A DNA stretch of 60,000 nt from Mesostigma viride (lineage: Eukaryota > Streptophyta > Mesostigmatophyceae > Mesostigmatales > Mesostigmataceae): the NCBI GenBank assembly GCA_009746045.1, contig RPFO01000017.1:2540040-2600039 (forward strand). Direction: 5' to 3'. A program made the translations under genes and the position numbers. The notes under the pieces were generated by a model. It ran no database searches. It was not told the origin of the DNA and saw nothing but the letters and a program-made list of their open reading frames with translations. Within the stretch, counting starts at the first letter, position 1, and each line of letters begins with the position of its first letter. Of the stretch, positions 1 to 12,061 are shown in pieces.

Positions 1-2608
1 GCACCTCCAGGTCCAGCACCGCCTGTGTAGTGGGCGTGAGGGTCATGTGTAGTGGGCGTGAGGGTCATGTGTAGTGGGCGTGAGGGTCATGTGTAGTGGG
101 CGTGAGGGTCATGTGTAGTGGGCGTGAGGGTCATGTGTTGTGGGCGTGAGGGTCATGTGTAGTGGGCGTGAGGGTCATGTGTTGTGGGCGTGAGGGTCAT
201 GTGTAGTGGGCGTGAGGGTCATGTGTTGTGGGCGGGAGGGTCATGTGTTGTGGGCGTGAGGGTCATGTGTTGTGGGCGTGAGGGTCATGTGTAGTGGGCG
301 TGAGGGTCATGTGTTGTGGGCGTGAGGGTCATGTGTTGTGGGCGTGAGGGTCATGTGTTGTGGGCGTGAGGGTCATGTGTAGTGGGCGTGAGGGTCATGT
401 GTTGTGGGCGGGAGGGTCATGTGTTGTGGGCGTGAGGGTCATGTGTTGTGGGCGTGAGGGTCATGTGTTGTGGGCGTGAGGGTCATGTGTTGTGGGCGTG
501 AGGGTCATGTGTAGTGTGAGGGTCATGTGTTGTGGGCGTGAGGGTCATGTGTAGTGGGCGTGAGGGTCATGTGTTGTGGGCGTGAGGGTCATGTGTTGTG
601 GGCGTGAGGGTCATGTGTTGTGGGCGTGAGGGTCATGTGTTGTGGGCGTGAGGGTCATGTGTTGTGGGCGTGAGGGTCATGTGTTGTGGGCGTGAGGGTC
701 ATGTGTTGTGGGCGTGAGGGTCATGTGTTGTGGGCGTGAGGGTCATGTGTTGTGGGCGTGAGGGTCATGTGTTGTGGGCGTGAGGGTCGCGGGCAGGAGA
801 AAGAGGCAAGGGGGGAACGCGAAAGCTGTTACTGATGGTGCGGGATAGGGAGGAGCATGGGAGGCATGCGGTGCAGGTCGGTGTATAGCGCAGCCGAGGG
901 AGGAGCAAGGGAGGGGTTCGATTGGACACAGTCGGCTTATCACCCTTATACGCGGCAGAAGGAGCCACACCGTTTCCACCCGCACAGCACCCTGTGTCAC
1001 ATGCTGGACCAAGAACGGGTGCGGAGAAGATGCTCCAGGGAGTATATGTGTGCGGTCCATCTGTGCTGACTTCTATTCTGGACAGGGTGGGTAGTCCCTT
1101 GTGAATATCTAGCCCCACAGGCCTGGCTTGCCCGGTATGCGATCGGATTCCGGAACGCCGCATCCACGCCCTCACCTGCGCGTTGATGTTGAATATCTCC
1201 AGCGAGGGCGCCTCAAGCCGGAATTTGCTCCCTGAGGCCAAGGCACAACGCAGAACACATGCTCCAGCCATGGCAGATACAGGAACCATGATGTGAGATG
1301 TGATGGAAAAACATCACATCAGGCCGACACAGGACCCACGATGTGAGATGTGATGGAAAAACATCACATTGGGCAGACACAGGAACCACGATACAGGACT
1401 GACATATGATCGAAAACATTATATCAGATGCTCACGGGGCACTCAAGGTTATAAAATGAGGGCAAGGCAGAACGGCAGCCTCTGGTGCTTGTACACGCCG
1501 CGGATGGCGATTAGCCGCATGAGCCGCTATGCTGTGGAAGGGGGCTAGTCGGTGGGCATGCTACTGCTGTCACCAACATCATGCAGGGAAGTTGGGAAGA
1601 AAGCTCTTCTCGTAGCTCTCCCTGGCTGATCGTTTCCACGAGCATGTCATGCCCATCCCCCACGCGATGGCTCCGGCTCTCCCGCCAAGACACTCCAACG
1701 CAAAACCTTGTGAGCAAATGGAACAGAACAGACGATGTGAAGGCAGGGGCAAGGAGAAGCTGGTGCACAGAGGGCACAGGAGGGTGCAGGGGGCCATGGC
1801 TACAGGGCAACGGTGCAGGCGGGCAGAGTAGAGCCGGTCGGGGCGCAGGAACACGCGTGGCGAAGCTACGACGATGGCGTGGTGGGGCGACGGAAATGGC
1901 TGGGTCGTGGCGCGGATCTGATGACAGCTGGCGTATGGGGTGGAGCAATTCGTCAACAGATGTGCCAACCCGCAGTGACATGAGTTGAACAGGGAGTCAA
2001 TAGGCATGCCCATGGCCTCATTGTGGCCTGCCCACTAGCGGCAGTGACAGAAGCTAGGGCGCCCTCCCTTCTTCTCGTTGTGTATACAGGGTGAAGGTTC
2101 CTTTACTCTGTATTGGCACCCACGTGATGCAGACACGTGCTTATTAATTAATGACCTCATACTGCGGCATGGCACACCACTAGGTCTGGGCAACCCGACC
2201 CAAGGATCAAAGTCAACGGTTATAATCGATGGATAAACACCGTGTTTAAGTAGGTTAAGCAGAAGTAGCACCAAAAGTTGATATAAATATAGAATTATGC
2301 GGGTTTGTAAGCCAAGGTGGTGATGTGACATCAAGCTGCGTACCGTCCAAGCGGGTGACCGTGCCGCCAGGTCCCAGCTCAGCATATTGCTCCGGTGGGA
2401 GGGTCATATAGTCCGACAACGTGACGGGCGCGCCCTCCGTTTCCTTGACCACAACCTCTTCCTTGCACTGCGCATTGAGGAGTACGCGCTTCACAGCTGG
2501 CGCCTTTCCTGGCTGCAGAGAGGCTGAATCATCGGACTCTCCTGCTTTCTTACGATCCGATCCCTTTGCAGGAACAATTTCGCTGGTGTCCGCAAACAGT
2601 GCTTCCAT
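1..2608 (-). CDS. DUF1997-like protein, 5' part of gene (3' end outside window)
   Basis: Minus-strand gene leaving the window at its left edge. Three exons join in phase: complement(2344..about 2608), complement(1176..1231) and complement(<1..22). Donors are GTACGC at 2343 and GTGAGG at 1175; acceptors are CAG before 1231 and before 22. The joined product has the pattern LPPEQYAELGPGG, then VTRLDGSKFRLEAPSLEIF, then NINAQAVLDLEV. This fits the start of DUF1997 proteins (a short YmxLPxxqY helix, then iERldgxxFrl, then a beta strand ending in PVLxlxV), a family known in cyanobacteria and plastids; its biochemical role is not established to my knowledge. The 5' end is uncertain. The frame stays open to 3037, a Met lies at 2608, and an acceptor CTCTCTGCAG would instead start the exon at 2512. 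A plastid transit peptide would have to come from further upstream and I cannot place it. Family assignment is by eye. Confidence 0.55.
24..787. repeat. 22-bp minisatellite, about 35 copies
   Basis: Unit GTGTAGTGGGCGTGAGGGTC plus AT, repeated head to tail with almost no other variation than A or T at the fifth base. A few units have GGCGGGAG, and one near 510-530 is shortened. The array lies inside the intron between the two most downstream visible exons of the DUF1997-like gene. The A variant dominates at the left end and the T variant is fixed over roughly the last third. Confidence 0.95.
2030..2155 (-). repeat. Dispersed repeat, copy 1 (SINE- or MITE-like)
   Basis: The reverse complement of this stretch closely matches 45400-45505: AATTAATTAATAAGCACGTG, then GGGTGCCAATACAGAGTAAA, then GGAACCTTCAACCC and GAGGGCGCCCTAGCTTCT. 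It lies in the first visible intron of the DUF1997-like gene. A more diverged relative is at 55215-55430. No coding capacity is evident. Confidence 0.6.
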
Positions 2609-3390
2609 TCCGATGGCATCGTCGCCAAATCCATCGACATAGTCCGTGGTATCCTGGCCTGCCCGCGCCTGAACGCGTGTTGCTGGTCTTCGCAGTCCAG
2701 TTGGATCATGCCTGTAAGCGGATAACCCTTTATCGCCCACACGTAGAAACGGGGATAGACTTGCACTAGTGCGAGCATGACGTCGGAATTGCCCGGTCTC
2801 GAAACTGGGCCGGGTGAGCGAAGTCTTTACAAAAGCAGGGGACAACCGGGGACCCGTACTTCGAGGGGGCAACGTCTTTGGCAGTTGTGTACATGAAGCT
2901 GTTGTGTGCACGCACATGATCTCCATGCTGAAGCTTACAATGTCTACCCTGTTTAATTGCACTAAGTGCAGCAATCTATACCCATTTTCTGGTCTGGGAA
3001 TGCCTTCGCATGTACTTTTCCCGTGAAATTCGACCACTTAAACCGTCAGCTTGCACCGTCCGACACTCAATATGGACTCCAAATTCCAAAATAACAGATG
3101 GATATTCGTTCCCCTTGTTGTTTCATAATAGATCCGCATATTAACCCCTCATATGCGGCAGCTTCGTGACACGGTGACAGGCTGTACAACGTGTATAAAC
3201 AATCCTGATCTTGGGCCATGCTGGGGCACGTAATAATTTGGTGATATGTCGAGCTCCTGAGCGTGAAGTGCCGAACTAGTCCTAAACTCCTAATCAAGTC
3301 ATAACCCTGGTCCTAACTCTTTAATCAAATTTGCTGAAGTCCTAACTCCTTTACGCTGAAGACTGAAGAGGGCATATATCCTCTTGACTA

Positions 3391-3515
3391 CAGTCATTCC
3401 CGCGTTAAGTTGCGTTTCTTAAGGTTGCGTTCCCGCGTTAAGTTGCGGCGCCGAAGTTTGGGGGGCGACCGCAACTTAAGCATGGAGGCCATCGCAACTT
3501 AACGCGGTAATGACT
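3391..3515. mobile_element. Foldback MITE, Tc1/mariner-like ends, copy 1
   Basis: Left end is TA followed by CAGTCATTCCCGCGTTAAGT; the right end is the near-complement ACTTAACGCGGTAATGACT. The arms pair over about 25 bases. An internal second copy of the arm (TTCCCGCGTTAAGTTGCG) near 3430 precedes GGCGCCGAAGTTTG. A TA dinucleotide next to CAGT ends is typical of Tc1/mariner elements. Related copies are at 4208-4284 and 35160-35239. Confidence 0.6.
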
Positions 3516-4207
3516 CAATTTGTAGGTGTCAGGCCATTTTTGGCCGCGCAGGAGGCCATGTTTTGCCAAGTCCGGACCCGCTACGTGATTTTAGGCGGCA
3601 AAATACGCAAGCCCCACCGGCGCGCAAATTTCCCCGCCTGCTGGCTTAGGTGAAAAGCGCGAATAGTGCAACCAGTTACGGCAAATTCAGTTTTGCAGCC
3701 TGCGGCCGGGCTGCGGTACATAAGAATCCACGACCATGCAGGGGCCGTCTGTAATTGAGACATCTTGCCGGAAATAATTACCACCATCATGCCGAATGCA
3801 CCACAGAAGGGCAAAGACAAGGACGTTGAGGCCACAGGCAGTCTCGCTTCCTGTTATTATAGTGTTTACATGCAGGCCATTGACATGAGCAAACTGATGA
3901 AGCTTCCCTCGCGACTGTTCCCATGTTTTGTCACAATCAAACCGGCGTTAAGCCGGTTGGCAATTAAGCAACCCGCCAAAAAGAGAGTCGAAGAGGGTTA
4001 AAACACACGCAGTTGTGGTATAAAACGCAGGCACTGCGTGGCTGCCCACGGCGTGTTTTGCAGCCCGCCTTTGTCCAAAATATCTGGCCTGGAAAATGGA
4101 CTTCGGCCGGCTTTGACGCTGCAGCTGGATCGGGCTTGACGAGAGCTGTCGAATGCCGTATAGAAGTCCGTCAGAGGAGGAGGTGGTGGGCTGCTAGCCT
4201 AATTCTA

Positions 4208-4284
4208 CCGTTAAGTTGCGTTCCCGCGTTAAGTTGCGGCGCCAAGTTTGAGGGGGCGATCGCAACTTAACGCGGGAATGACTG
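4208..4284. mobile_element. Foldback MITE, copy 2 (left end truncated)
   Basis: Shares GTTAAGTTGCGTTCCCGCG, GCGTTAAGTTGCGGCGCC and AAGTTTG with copy 1. The right end CGCGGGAATGACTG followed by TA is intact. The left arm starts internally, so the far left terminus is missing. It lies about 400 bases upstream of the GID8 start. Confidence 0.6.
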
Positions 4285-4695
4285 TACTGAAAAGAAGATA
4301 CTAGCTCGCTGCGTACACGAGTGTCGACTGTCGCGTCGTCAGTCGTCACTCGTCACAGCTCCACGTAAATTATTTAGTTGGGTAGAAAATAAGACGTGCC
4401 GGTGGCCATCGCGTGCGTTGTGCGGAACTGGGTGAAGGTGCATGCATCCTGAAGGCAGCCAAATTGGTCGCGAGCGGAATAGGAAAAAATGCCTCACATA
4501 CATGGGCTGTGAAGCTGCTCTCGAGTCAGACTGTTTATGCTGGTAGGGTTGTTTTCGGGCACGAAGGACGCGGGAGTCGTTCGGCGGTTTCTATGGTTTC
4601 CGTGAGTGGATGGTTGTATTAGCGGGCGAGACCGATTGACGAGTGCGAGGCGTGCTACGACCTAAGCTCCTTGCATGATTGGCGCCGCAGCAATC

Positions 4696-5512
4696 ATGGG
4701 GAAAGGCGAGGTAAGCCCTTGATTTCCGTGCCCCGTGGAATGGGATGCCAGGGTATGGGAATTCAGCGAGGTTCATCTGAGGAATTTCTGTTCCCGCATG
4801 ATCTGAAATGATGTGCTGGCAATATTTGCGGGTTGCTTACCAGGCTTCGACCAAGAAGGTTATTTCTCGAGAAGAATGGGAGAAAAAACTGGATGCGGTG
4901 CAAGTTCGAAAGGAGGACATGAATCGGCTCGTGATGAACTACCTCGTGACCGAGGGATATCTGGAAGCCGCTGAGAAGTTCCAAAAGGAATCCGGGGCAG
5001 ACCGTATCCTCCTTGCCGTCATGTGCATACAATTTTCCCTCGACTGCAATGTCGCGACGCATCTTGATCTTGTTTCTTAACACTGCCGTCTCGGCCTCCG
5101 CGCCCGATTGTGAGAAAATTCATGTGGGCAGGCGTATTTGCCTCGCCGCCGTCTGGCTCTACTCGTGACGTCATGGACCTTGACTTCTTCCCTTTCTCTC
5201 AAACCTCGCACGGGATTTTCCGCGCACGCTGGGCTTGTATGCCGCTGGCTGCCTGGGGGCCCCCACGCATGCCTTTTATCCTACCCAATGTCCCATCATT
5301 TTATACCATCCCTTGCATACTATCCCATCTATTGCGTACCATCCCTTGCGTACTATTTCGTCCCTCGCATGATATCTATGGGATGGTGCCCACAGCCCAA
5401 GTGGATCTGTCCACCATCGCGGACCGCATGTCGATCCGCAAGGCGGTTCAGTCAGGCAACGTCCAGGACGCTGTGGAGAGGGTGAACGATCTCAACCCAG
5501 AGGTGCGAGCTG

Positions 5513-5546
<34 letters not shown>

Positions 5547-8500
5547 TCCTTGTTGAGTGGTCGTTATGGCATGCAATCCTCTTATGGTATGCTTCCTCGA
5601 TAGGCTCCTTTTGCAGCCCTCTTATGGTATGCTTCCTCCATAGGCTCCTTTTGCAATCCTCTTATGGCTTGTTTCCTGTATACGGTCCTTTTGCAACTCG
5701 CTTACGGTATGTTTCCTGTATAGGCTCCTTCCTGTCTCACGTTTCACTGGTGTGGCTGCTCCCGCTTGCTTGAATCATACCTCTCTATGATTTAATTCAT
5801 ACTCTCTATGATCCTATAATCATTCATAACTCTCAATGAATGATTGTATAGGAACGGGCCGCATACGGGTACCCCATCGTTACCCATCGCGCATCTTGCG
5901 TCTATTCCGGCGGTTTCAGGACTCGGAGGCATGAGCACAGCATCCCATCCCCACCATTGGTGCGGTTGATAAACTAGTGATAAACTAGCTATGAGGTAGA
6001 GCAGTCACACTAGTCAGCCAAGGGCACTGTCTCCCGTGTACTAGGGACCCATGACTCGCTATTCGATGCGACTACACATGAAAGAGAGTATGTGTGTAAG
6101 TTAATTCGTGTGTACGTAGGCACGTGTGCACGTACGCGCATCTGCACCTGCTCGTGCTGCCGGCCTGCATCTCGCTCAGGGAGGCGTCCCGCGCGACCTG
6201 CTGGGGCGTTGGCAAATTTTTGTCTGCAGGATGTGATTTGCCAGGTGCCATGCTCCCCCTTATTCGCGTCGTGGGGGAAGGGCTGGTTTAGGCGCGGTCG
6301 ACAAACCGTGGGCAAAGTGTGGGCAAAGTGTGGGCAAAGTGTGGGCAAAGTGTGGGCAAACCGTGGGCAAAGTGTGGGCAAAGTGTGGGCTCAGAGTGGA
6401 TATTCTGTGGGCCTCTTCTGCAAACCATGTAAGTGCAGAAGGGGTCTAGTGGACCGACGTCTCCCACCAACCGGTGCGGCCATCAATAGATCCCACCACG
6501 CCCCGCCAACCTCTCCCTGGGCAGCAAGCACGCGACATTGCTCGGGAGATGTCTGCCTTTGTGTCTACCACGGAGTTGTCGGTATTCATGTTTGCATGTG
6601 CTTTTTAGAGAAGATCCGATAGAGTCCCTTCACCACGACCGGCCCCTGGCCTCCCCCCCCTCCCTTAACCCCCATAAGCAGCGTGCACCAATGCACTTGT
6701 GATGCTGTGCGTGTGAAGGCATCTCCTCATCTCTGCGCCCCGCTTCCACTTGTGCCTTTCGTCTGGCCTGGCCCATCCTGCCGGTGGCTTCCCCCCTCCG
6801 GTGTATCTGCTTATCCTCCTGCCCCTTGTACCCTGACCCCTCCTGCCCCCCCTTATCGCCCTGTCCCCCCCCTCTTGCGCACCGTTCACACTCACCCTTG
6901 TTCACGTTTCCTGCTTGCCCCTGCCCCACATGCACAAGTTTCCCTCATCCCCCGCCCGCTCCTGCCACGCATGCACACACATGTGCCCTCGTCCTGTGCC
7001 CCCCCCCCCCGCCCTGCCCCCAGATCCTGGACACCAACCCGTCCCTCTTCTTCCACCTGCAGCAGCAGCGGCTGATCGAGCTGATCCGCGCGGGCCAGGT
7101 CGAGGCCGCGCTCGAGTTTGCACAGGAGGAGCTCGCGCCCAGGGGGGAGGAGAACGTGAGTGGCCGTACAGTCATGGCCGTGGGGTCTATCATTGGGGTG
7201 GGGGCAGTTTGGTCGTTGTGTGGTCGTGGGGGTGACGCTTGGTGATGTGTCTTCCCATGGGTGGATTTGGGGTCACATCGCTTGATGTGGGGGTGATGTG
7301 GAGTGATACGGCGTGGTGTGGGGTCTTCTGGGGTTGTTTGGGTTCGTGTGGGGTCGAGTGGGGTCACTTTGCTTGATGTGCCGTGATGTGTGGCTGTGGG
7401 ACTGGGTTATTTTGCGTGTGAGGGGTTGCAGGGTGGGGGGTGGGGTGGGGTGGAATAGGGTGGGGTTGTGTATGGTAACACGGGCTAGTACGCGGCAGCT
7501 GATGCATCCTTCCACTTCTTCAGCTGATCCATTGAATTCATGCCTCTATTGAGCGGCTGCGGAGCTGTGTTGTTGATGCCCAGCTGCTGCAATGCTCCTG
7601 CTCTCCACGGCTTGGTCCTTCCGTTCCCGTTTGCGCTCCTACTGGGGCGCCGTCTTCTGGCCCTTTCGGCATTTGTGTTCTATTTGCGTCGGATCGTATG
7701 CATACTCCTGTGTTGGTGTTCTGTGATTCTGTGCCTGCGTTCTCTCCTACCTTTGCTCGTTCCTCCCTCCTGCCTCCCTCCCTGCTTGCACTTCCACCGC
7801 TGCCCCTGTATTCTACACACCCAGTAAATGACAAGTACCATGCTTGCCCATACCGGCTCCTGGTGCCGCTCATGCATGGATCCTCTTGCTGATATCTTTC
7901 CTTGTGTGTGTGCTAGCATCCCCACCGATGCGTCCATGGAATATACTCCTCCCTCCCCATCCTCCCTCCTCCACCTTTCCACCCCCCGCTGCCCCCTTTC
8001 GCCCCAAATCTCCCCGCCCACATCACCACTCTCTCTCCCCCCCCCCCTCATGTCCATACTCTCCATCCCTGCCCCCCACCCCCACCCCCACCCACGACCA
8101 CCTCCCCTTTCTCCCCCACCAGCATGCCTTCCTCGAGGAGCTGGAGCGCACAGTGGCCTTGCTGGCATTTGACGACACCGCCAGCTGTCCTGTGGGCGAG
8201 CTGCTGCAGCTGTCGCAGCGGCACAAGACGGCCAGCGAGCTCAACGCGGCCATCCTCATGAGCCAGAGCCGGGAGAAAGGTGAGGCAGTTGGACATGTTT
8301 TCATTCCCAGTGCGTCCGCGGGAAGGGAAGGCCGGCGGGAGAAGGGTGAGGCATGCGAAGTTGGTTGCTGTCGAAGTGTACTGGCGGGGAAGGGAAGGAG
8401 GGCGGGGCCAGGGATCGAGAAGGCGGGAAGGCCAGAGGAAACGTGAGGAGGGAGTGCGGAGGGGCGGAGTGGGCTGGGCAGGGTATGAAGCCCGCGCGAG

Positions 8501-9501
8501 ACCGGCGGGGTAGGCATTCGTCGGGCAGGGTGTAAGGGAGACGTAGGAACGGGAGTTGTCGCTTAGAGGGGGGGGTTGTCGTTGGTGGTGGGAATACAAA
8601 GCCTTGCACGACGATCGTGGGGGTGGGTGCAGTAAGGTTGCTACACATGGAAAGGAACGAATGCTTCCCACTCTTTGTCTCCCAAGCGAGGGGACAGCGA
8701 GGAGAGGCGGCGAAGGCTCCAGTTACTAGCCTAGGTTGTTGTGGCCCATGCTGTGGTGGCGTGCCAAGCTGTGTTTATCGTTTCCTGCGACACACAAGGG
8801 TCCCGGGCCCTGCCGGCAGCTAATAATAGGTGACTCTAGCCATGGCTCTCAGGCAGGTTGCGTGTCGTTGTTACGGGCCCCAGGTGAGGTATGGGAAAAG
8901 GTATATGTGTAGATACTCATTGAAAATGATAAATTTATGTTTGTCTGTATGTATATATGGCGTCTAGGCGGTAGCAGCCTGGCATGTGTCTGGATGCTAG
9001 GAGAATGACCGGCCTTAGCTGGAGGATTGTAGTTCATACTTATGAACTACTAAGAATCTACTTAGAAACTGCCTACTAGTTTCTAGGTAATGTATCGGCC
9101 AGGCATGCACGTCGGGCCCCTGCGTGGGGCGCTTGTGGCTGGTTCTCTGCTGGACCCAGACAGGCATTGCCGTGTATGCAGGGCGTGTGCGCTTGGGCCC
9201 CCACGCATTCCGTTACTAGCTACACGCACATGTATAAGCCCTATCATACCTATTGTCACTCCTGCCATCCCTGTCAATTCCGTTATACCTTGCATTTCTG
9301 GCGCGTGTTAAGTAACCAATCTCCGAATGTGCTGGCGACGCATGCTCCCTTGCGCTGGCGTCGATGGTGTGCGCAGACCCCAAGCTCCCCCTGCTGCTCA
9401 AGATGCTGGTCTGGATCCAAGGCCAGATGGACGAAAAGTTCTCCTACCCACGCATCACCGACCTGGAGACCGCGGCACTGGAGGACACACCCAGCGCGTG
9501 A
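4696..9501 (+). CDS. GID8: GID8 / TWA1 homologue, CTLH E3 ubiquitin ligase subunit
   Basis: Six exons: 4696..4710, 4844..5003, 5396..5502, 7024..7155, 8123..8279, 9377..9501. Phases close at every junction and give 231 aa (human GID8 is 228). The first exon encodes only MGKGE before GTAAGC; the alternative start at 4808 would run through a good acceptor (GCTTACCAG), so I prefer 4696. LisH lies at about residues 31-57 ([20 protein letters not shown]), CTLH at about 65-130 (with [17 protein letters not shown]), and CRA at about 139-225 ([12 protein letters not shown]; then [16 protein letters not shown]). GID8 is the scaffold joining RanBPM-type and RING subunits of the GID/CTLH ligase, which degrades metabolic enzymes in yeast. 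All domains look intact. Introns carry AT, 39-bp and 11-bp tandem repeats but no sign of damage. Intron 2 uses GTATCC as donor, the weakest splice call here. Confidence 0.93.
5511..5545. repeat. (TA)n microsatellite in GID8 intron
   Basis: A run of TA dinucleotides starting a few bases after the donor of exon 3 (GTGCGAGC at 5503) and ending in GTATATATT. Confidence 0.9.
5577..5735. repeat. About 39-bp tandem repeat, four copies, GID8 intron
   Basis: Units of the form CCTCTTATGGTATGCTTCCT followed by CGATAGGCTCCTTTTGCAG, diverging towards the right. No coding role is apparent. Confidence 0.8.
6306..6393. repeat. 11-bp tandem repeat in GID8 intron
   Basis: Unit GTGGGCAAAGT repeated about eight times with two CCGTGGG variants. 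Because 11 is not a multiple of 3, the same 11-residue peptide appears in all frames, so the open frames across it are artefacts. Confidence 0.9.
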
Positions 9502-10966
9502 TGTGTGTGCCTGATGACATATCCAGCGCGTGAGCGGGATGAGGGATGCACCCACTGCGTGAGGGGGCGGCGGAGGCACTAGCGCTGGATGTGGAGGTGG
9601 GCCTGATGAAGGGTTGGCAGAACCCGGTGCATGGGATGGAGGGATCCACTCAGGCCGTGAGGGGGCGAAGGCGACACGCAAAATGTATGGTAGCAGAGGA
9701 TGCGCCGAGTGGCTTGATCGAGGGCACGGGTGCTTAAGGTGGCAGTGGGGGCACCCTGGCGCGTTCACGAGGGGGCTGAGGCATACACGCCCTGATGGGG
9801 GCCTTGCCCACGTGCGGTTAGCATATGGTCATTGTGTGCATGGATGCTTGGCATTTGTGGTCCGCGCGGTTGGTGAGCGGCCCTGATCCCTCGCCGTTTG
9901 CCGTTTGTGGGCATTGTCAGCATGTGATGGCGGTTGGGTAGGTGGGGACCTGCGAAGCAAAAATGGCAATGTTGCTGCTGACAACATGGAGAGGTAGTTT
10001 CATGGCGCATGTGAGGTAGAAACTGCATGTGGTCATGCCCAGCAGCTGGGCCGGTCGGTGTGCCAGTGGCATCGGCCGATCGCGTGTTCCCCACAAGTAA
10101 CTGCCAGCACAAGTAACCGCTGGCGTTACAGGAGCCGCACAGGCCAGGTAGTAGAGAGAAGCACGGGCGGTATATTGTAGACCGGCCGGTCGCTCTAGGC
10201 AGGTGTCAACAGAGTACATGGCCCTGCTCTGAAAATTTCCTGGCCATATGCACATGTTGGGCGCTGCAGGGTGCAGGATGGTGCCTGCTCCTGGCCAGCT
10301 TGTGACATCTTCCATGTGCGTGCGTTGATGCAGTTTGCACAGGCCCGTACAACCTGTCTGCTTCAAGGCCCTGCTCCGTTAGATGCCGGATGGACAGGGT
10401 CCAACCCTGGTGACGTGGAGATGTAGTAGTCTAGCTGCTCATCAAGAGTAGCTCAGTAGTGATGACAATGAGCTGATGCTATGTTTGGGGTATGTTTGCA
10501 CGCACCGGCCACACAGAATGCTGTTGACAGATTCAGATTTGATGGCCATGTCCTAGTGCAGATTTCCTCATTATAATGATGTGACACTCCTCATTATAAT
10601 GATGTGTTTATTCACGTCAAGACGGGTGTATCTTTCTATACTGCATATTAAATGATCGCATGCCTTGGAATTCACATGTCCCCATCAAAATTTTTTCTGC
10701 CTTTGGATTCTCGGGGGTTGGCTTGGCATAGGAAGGTGGGCCACAGCTCGCGACGTTGCTGCTGCTGCGCGGGAGTTGAAAGCTTGCATGTTTTCTAGCC
10801 CATTGAGCGCAGTTACATGAAATGTTTTGCAACAGTTCCTTGCACGTATTTGCGCTGGGCAGGGCTATGAATTCTATACTATGTATGAACCACTCGCTTG
10901 ATTCGCTAGCATTGCTGGCAAACCGGCCTATATCAAGGAGACAACGGCCTATATAGTGATATATGG
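9502..10966. other. Intergenic stretch after GID8, no gene seen
   Basis: I see no exon-like conserved peptide. A short direct repeat CCTCATTATAATGATGTG, itself containing a palindrome, occurs twice near 10567-10605. Confidence 0.5.
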
Positions 10967-12040
10967 CACGTGTGTAGTACTCCTACACACAGATCTCGAG
11001 TGATTTATCTAGTACCAAATCCGAAAGGCTTGCATCACTCCCCGGACAGGAGAACTTTTGCGGATGACTGTAGGTGTAAGTTGGCGATGCCATGGTAACC
11101 GGAGACGTCCGTCCTATAGTCAGCAAAATTGGTGCGAGAGGTCCCCAGTTCGATTCCGGTCGGATTCATTTGCAGATCGCGTTTTCCGCGTTTTCCGCGG
11201 CCCGGCACTGAACGCAAAGGTTTTCACCTTTGCGGAGTGTCTGATCAGAATATACGCTTGGCTGATTTCGATAGTACCGGCTACGCCCCCTTCTAAAGAA
11301 GGATTCAGCCGTGTTCAGCCCGTCTCACGGTGCGAGACTGAACAAGTCTCGCGTGCAGACACGTGTGTAGTACTCCTACACACAGATCTCGAGTGATTTA
11401 TCTAGTACCAAATCCGAAAGGCTTGCATCACTCCCCGGACAGGAGAACTTTTGCGGATGACTGTAGGTGTAAGTTGGCGATGCCATGGTAACCGGAGACG
11501 TCCGTCCTATAGTCAGCAAAATTGGTGCGAGAGGTCCCCAGTTCGATTCCGGTCGGATTCATTTGCAGATCGCGTTTTCCGCGTTTTCCGCGGCCCGGCA
11601 CTGAACGCAAAGGTTTTCACCTTTGCGGAGTGTCTGATCAGAATATACGCTTGGCTGATTTCGATAGTACCGGCTACGCCCCCTTCTAAAGAAGGATTCA
11701 GCCGTGTTCAGCCCGTCTCACGGTGCGAGACTGAACAAGTCTCGCGTGCAGACACGTGTGTAGTACTCCTACACACAGATCTCGAGTGATTTATCTAGTA
11801 CCAAATCCGAAAGGCTTGCATCACTCCCCGGACAGGAGAACTTTTGCGGATGACTGTAGGTGTAAGTTGGCGATGCCATGGTAACCGGAGACGTCCGTCC
11901 TATAGTCAGCAAAATTGGTGCGAGAGGTCCCCAGTTCGATTCCGGTCGGATTCATTTGCAGATCGCGTTTTCCGCGTTTTCCGCGGCCCGGCACTGAACG
12001 CAAAGGTTTTCACCTTTGCGGAGTGTCTGATCAGAATATA
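10967..12040. repeat. 393-bp tandem repeat, 2.7 near-identical copies
   Basis: Copies at 10967-11359, 11360-11752 and 11753-12040 (third one incomplete). They look identical base for base by eye, so duplication is recent. Each unit contains an inverted repeat CGCAAAGGTTTTCACCTTTG closing a hairpin, and full units contain a second hairpin GCGAGACTGAACAAGTCTCG. AGTTCGATTCC in each unit resembles a tRNA B-box, but no cloverleaf can be folded. Open frames of 60 and 112 codons recur in each unit and are not recognisable. Confidence 0.92.
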
Positions 12041-12061
12041 TCACGAGTATGCTAGCATCAT

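Larger units (their letters stand above)
2609..4695. other. Region between divergent DUF1997-like and GID8 genes
   Basis: Divergently oriented genes flank this stretch, so it must hold both promoters and probably upstream exons or transit peptide of the DUF1997-like gene. A plus-strand open frame at 3765-4001 (78 codons, starting MPEIITTIMPNAPQKGKDKD) could be a first exon but I recognise nothing in it. Two palindromic mini-elements lie at 3391-3515 and 4208-4284. Confidence 0.5.

Noticed and set aside
24-787. CRISPR-like look of a regular short repeat
   Set aside because: Repeats are directly adjacent without unique spacers and the DNA is eukaryotic; it is a minisatellite.
3765-4001. Plus-strand 78-codon frame as a small gene
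   Set aside because: No homology recognised and no splice context; mentioned only in the intergenic entry.
4808-4843. Start of GID8 at the ATG at 4808
   Set aside because: The resulting leader runs through a good splice acceptor, and an upstream ATG exon ending in GTAAGC joins in frame to the same acceptor.
11138-11170. tRNA or tRNA-derived SINE suggested by GGTCCCCAGTTCGATTCC
   Set aside because: The T-arm pairs poorly and no D or anticodon arm can be folded; kept only as a remark in the repeat entry.
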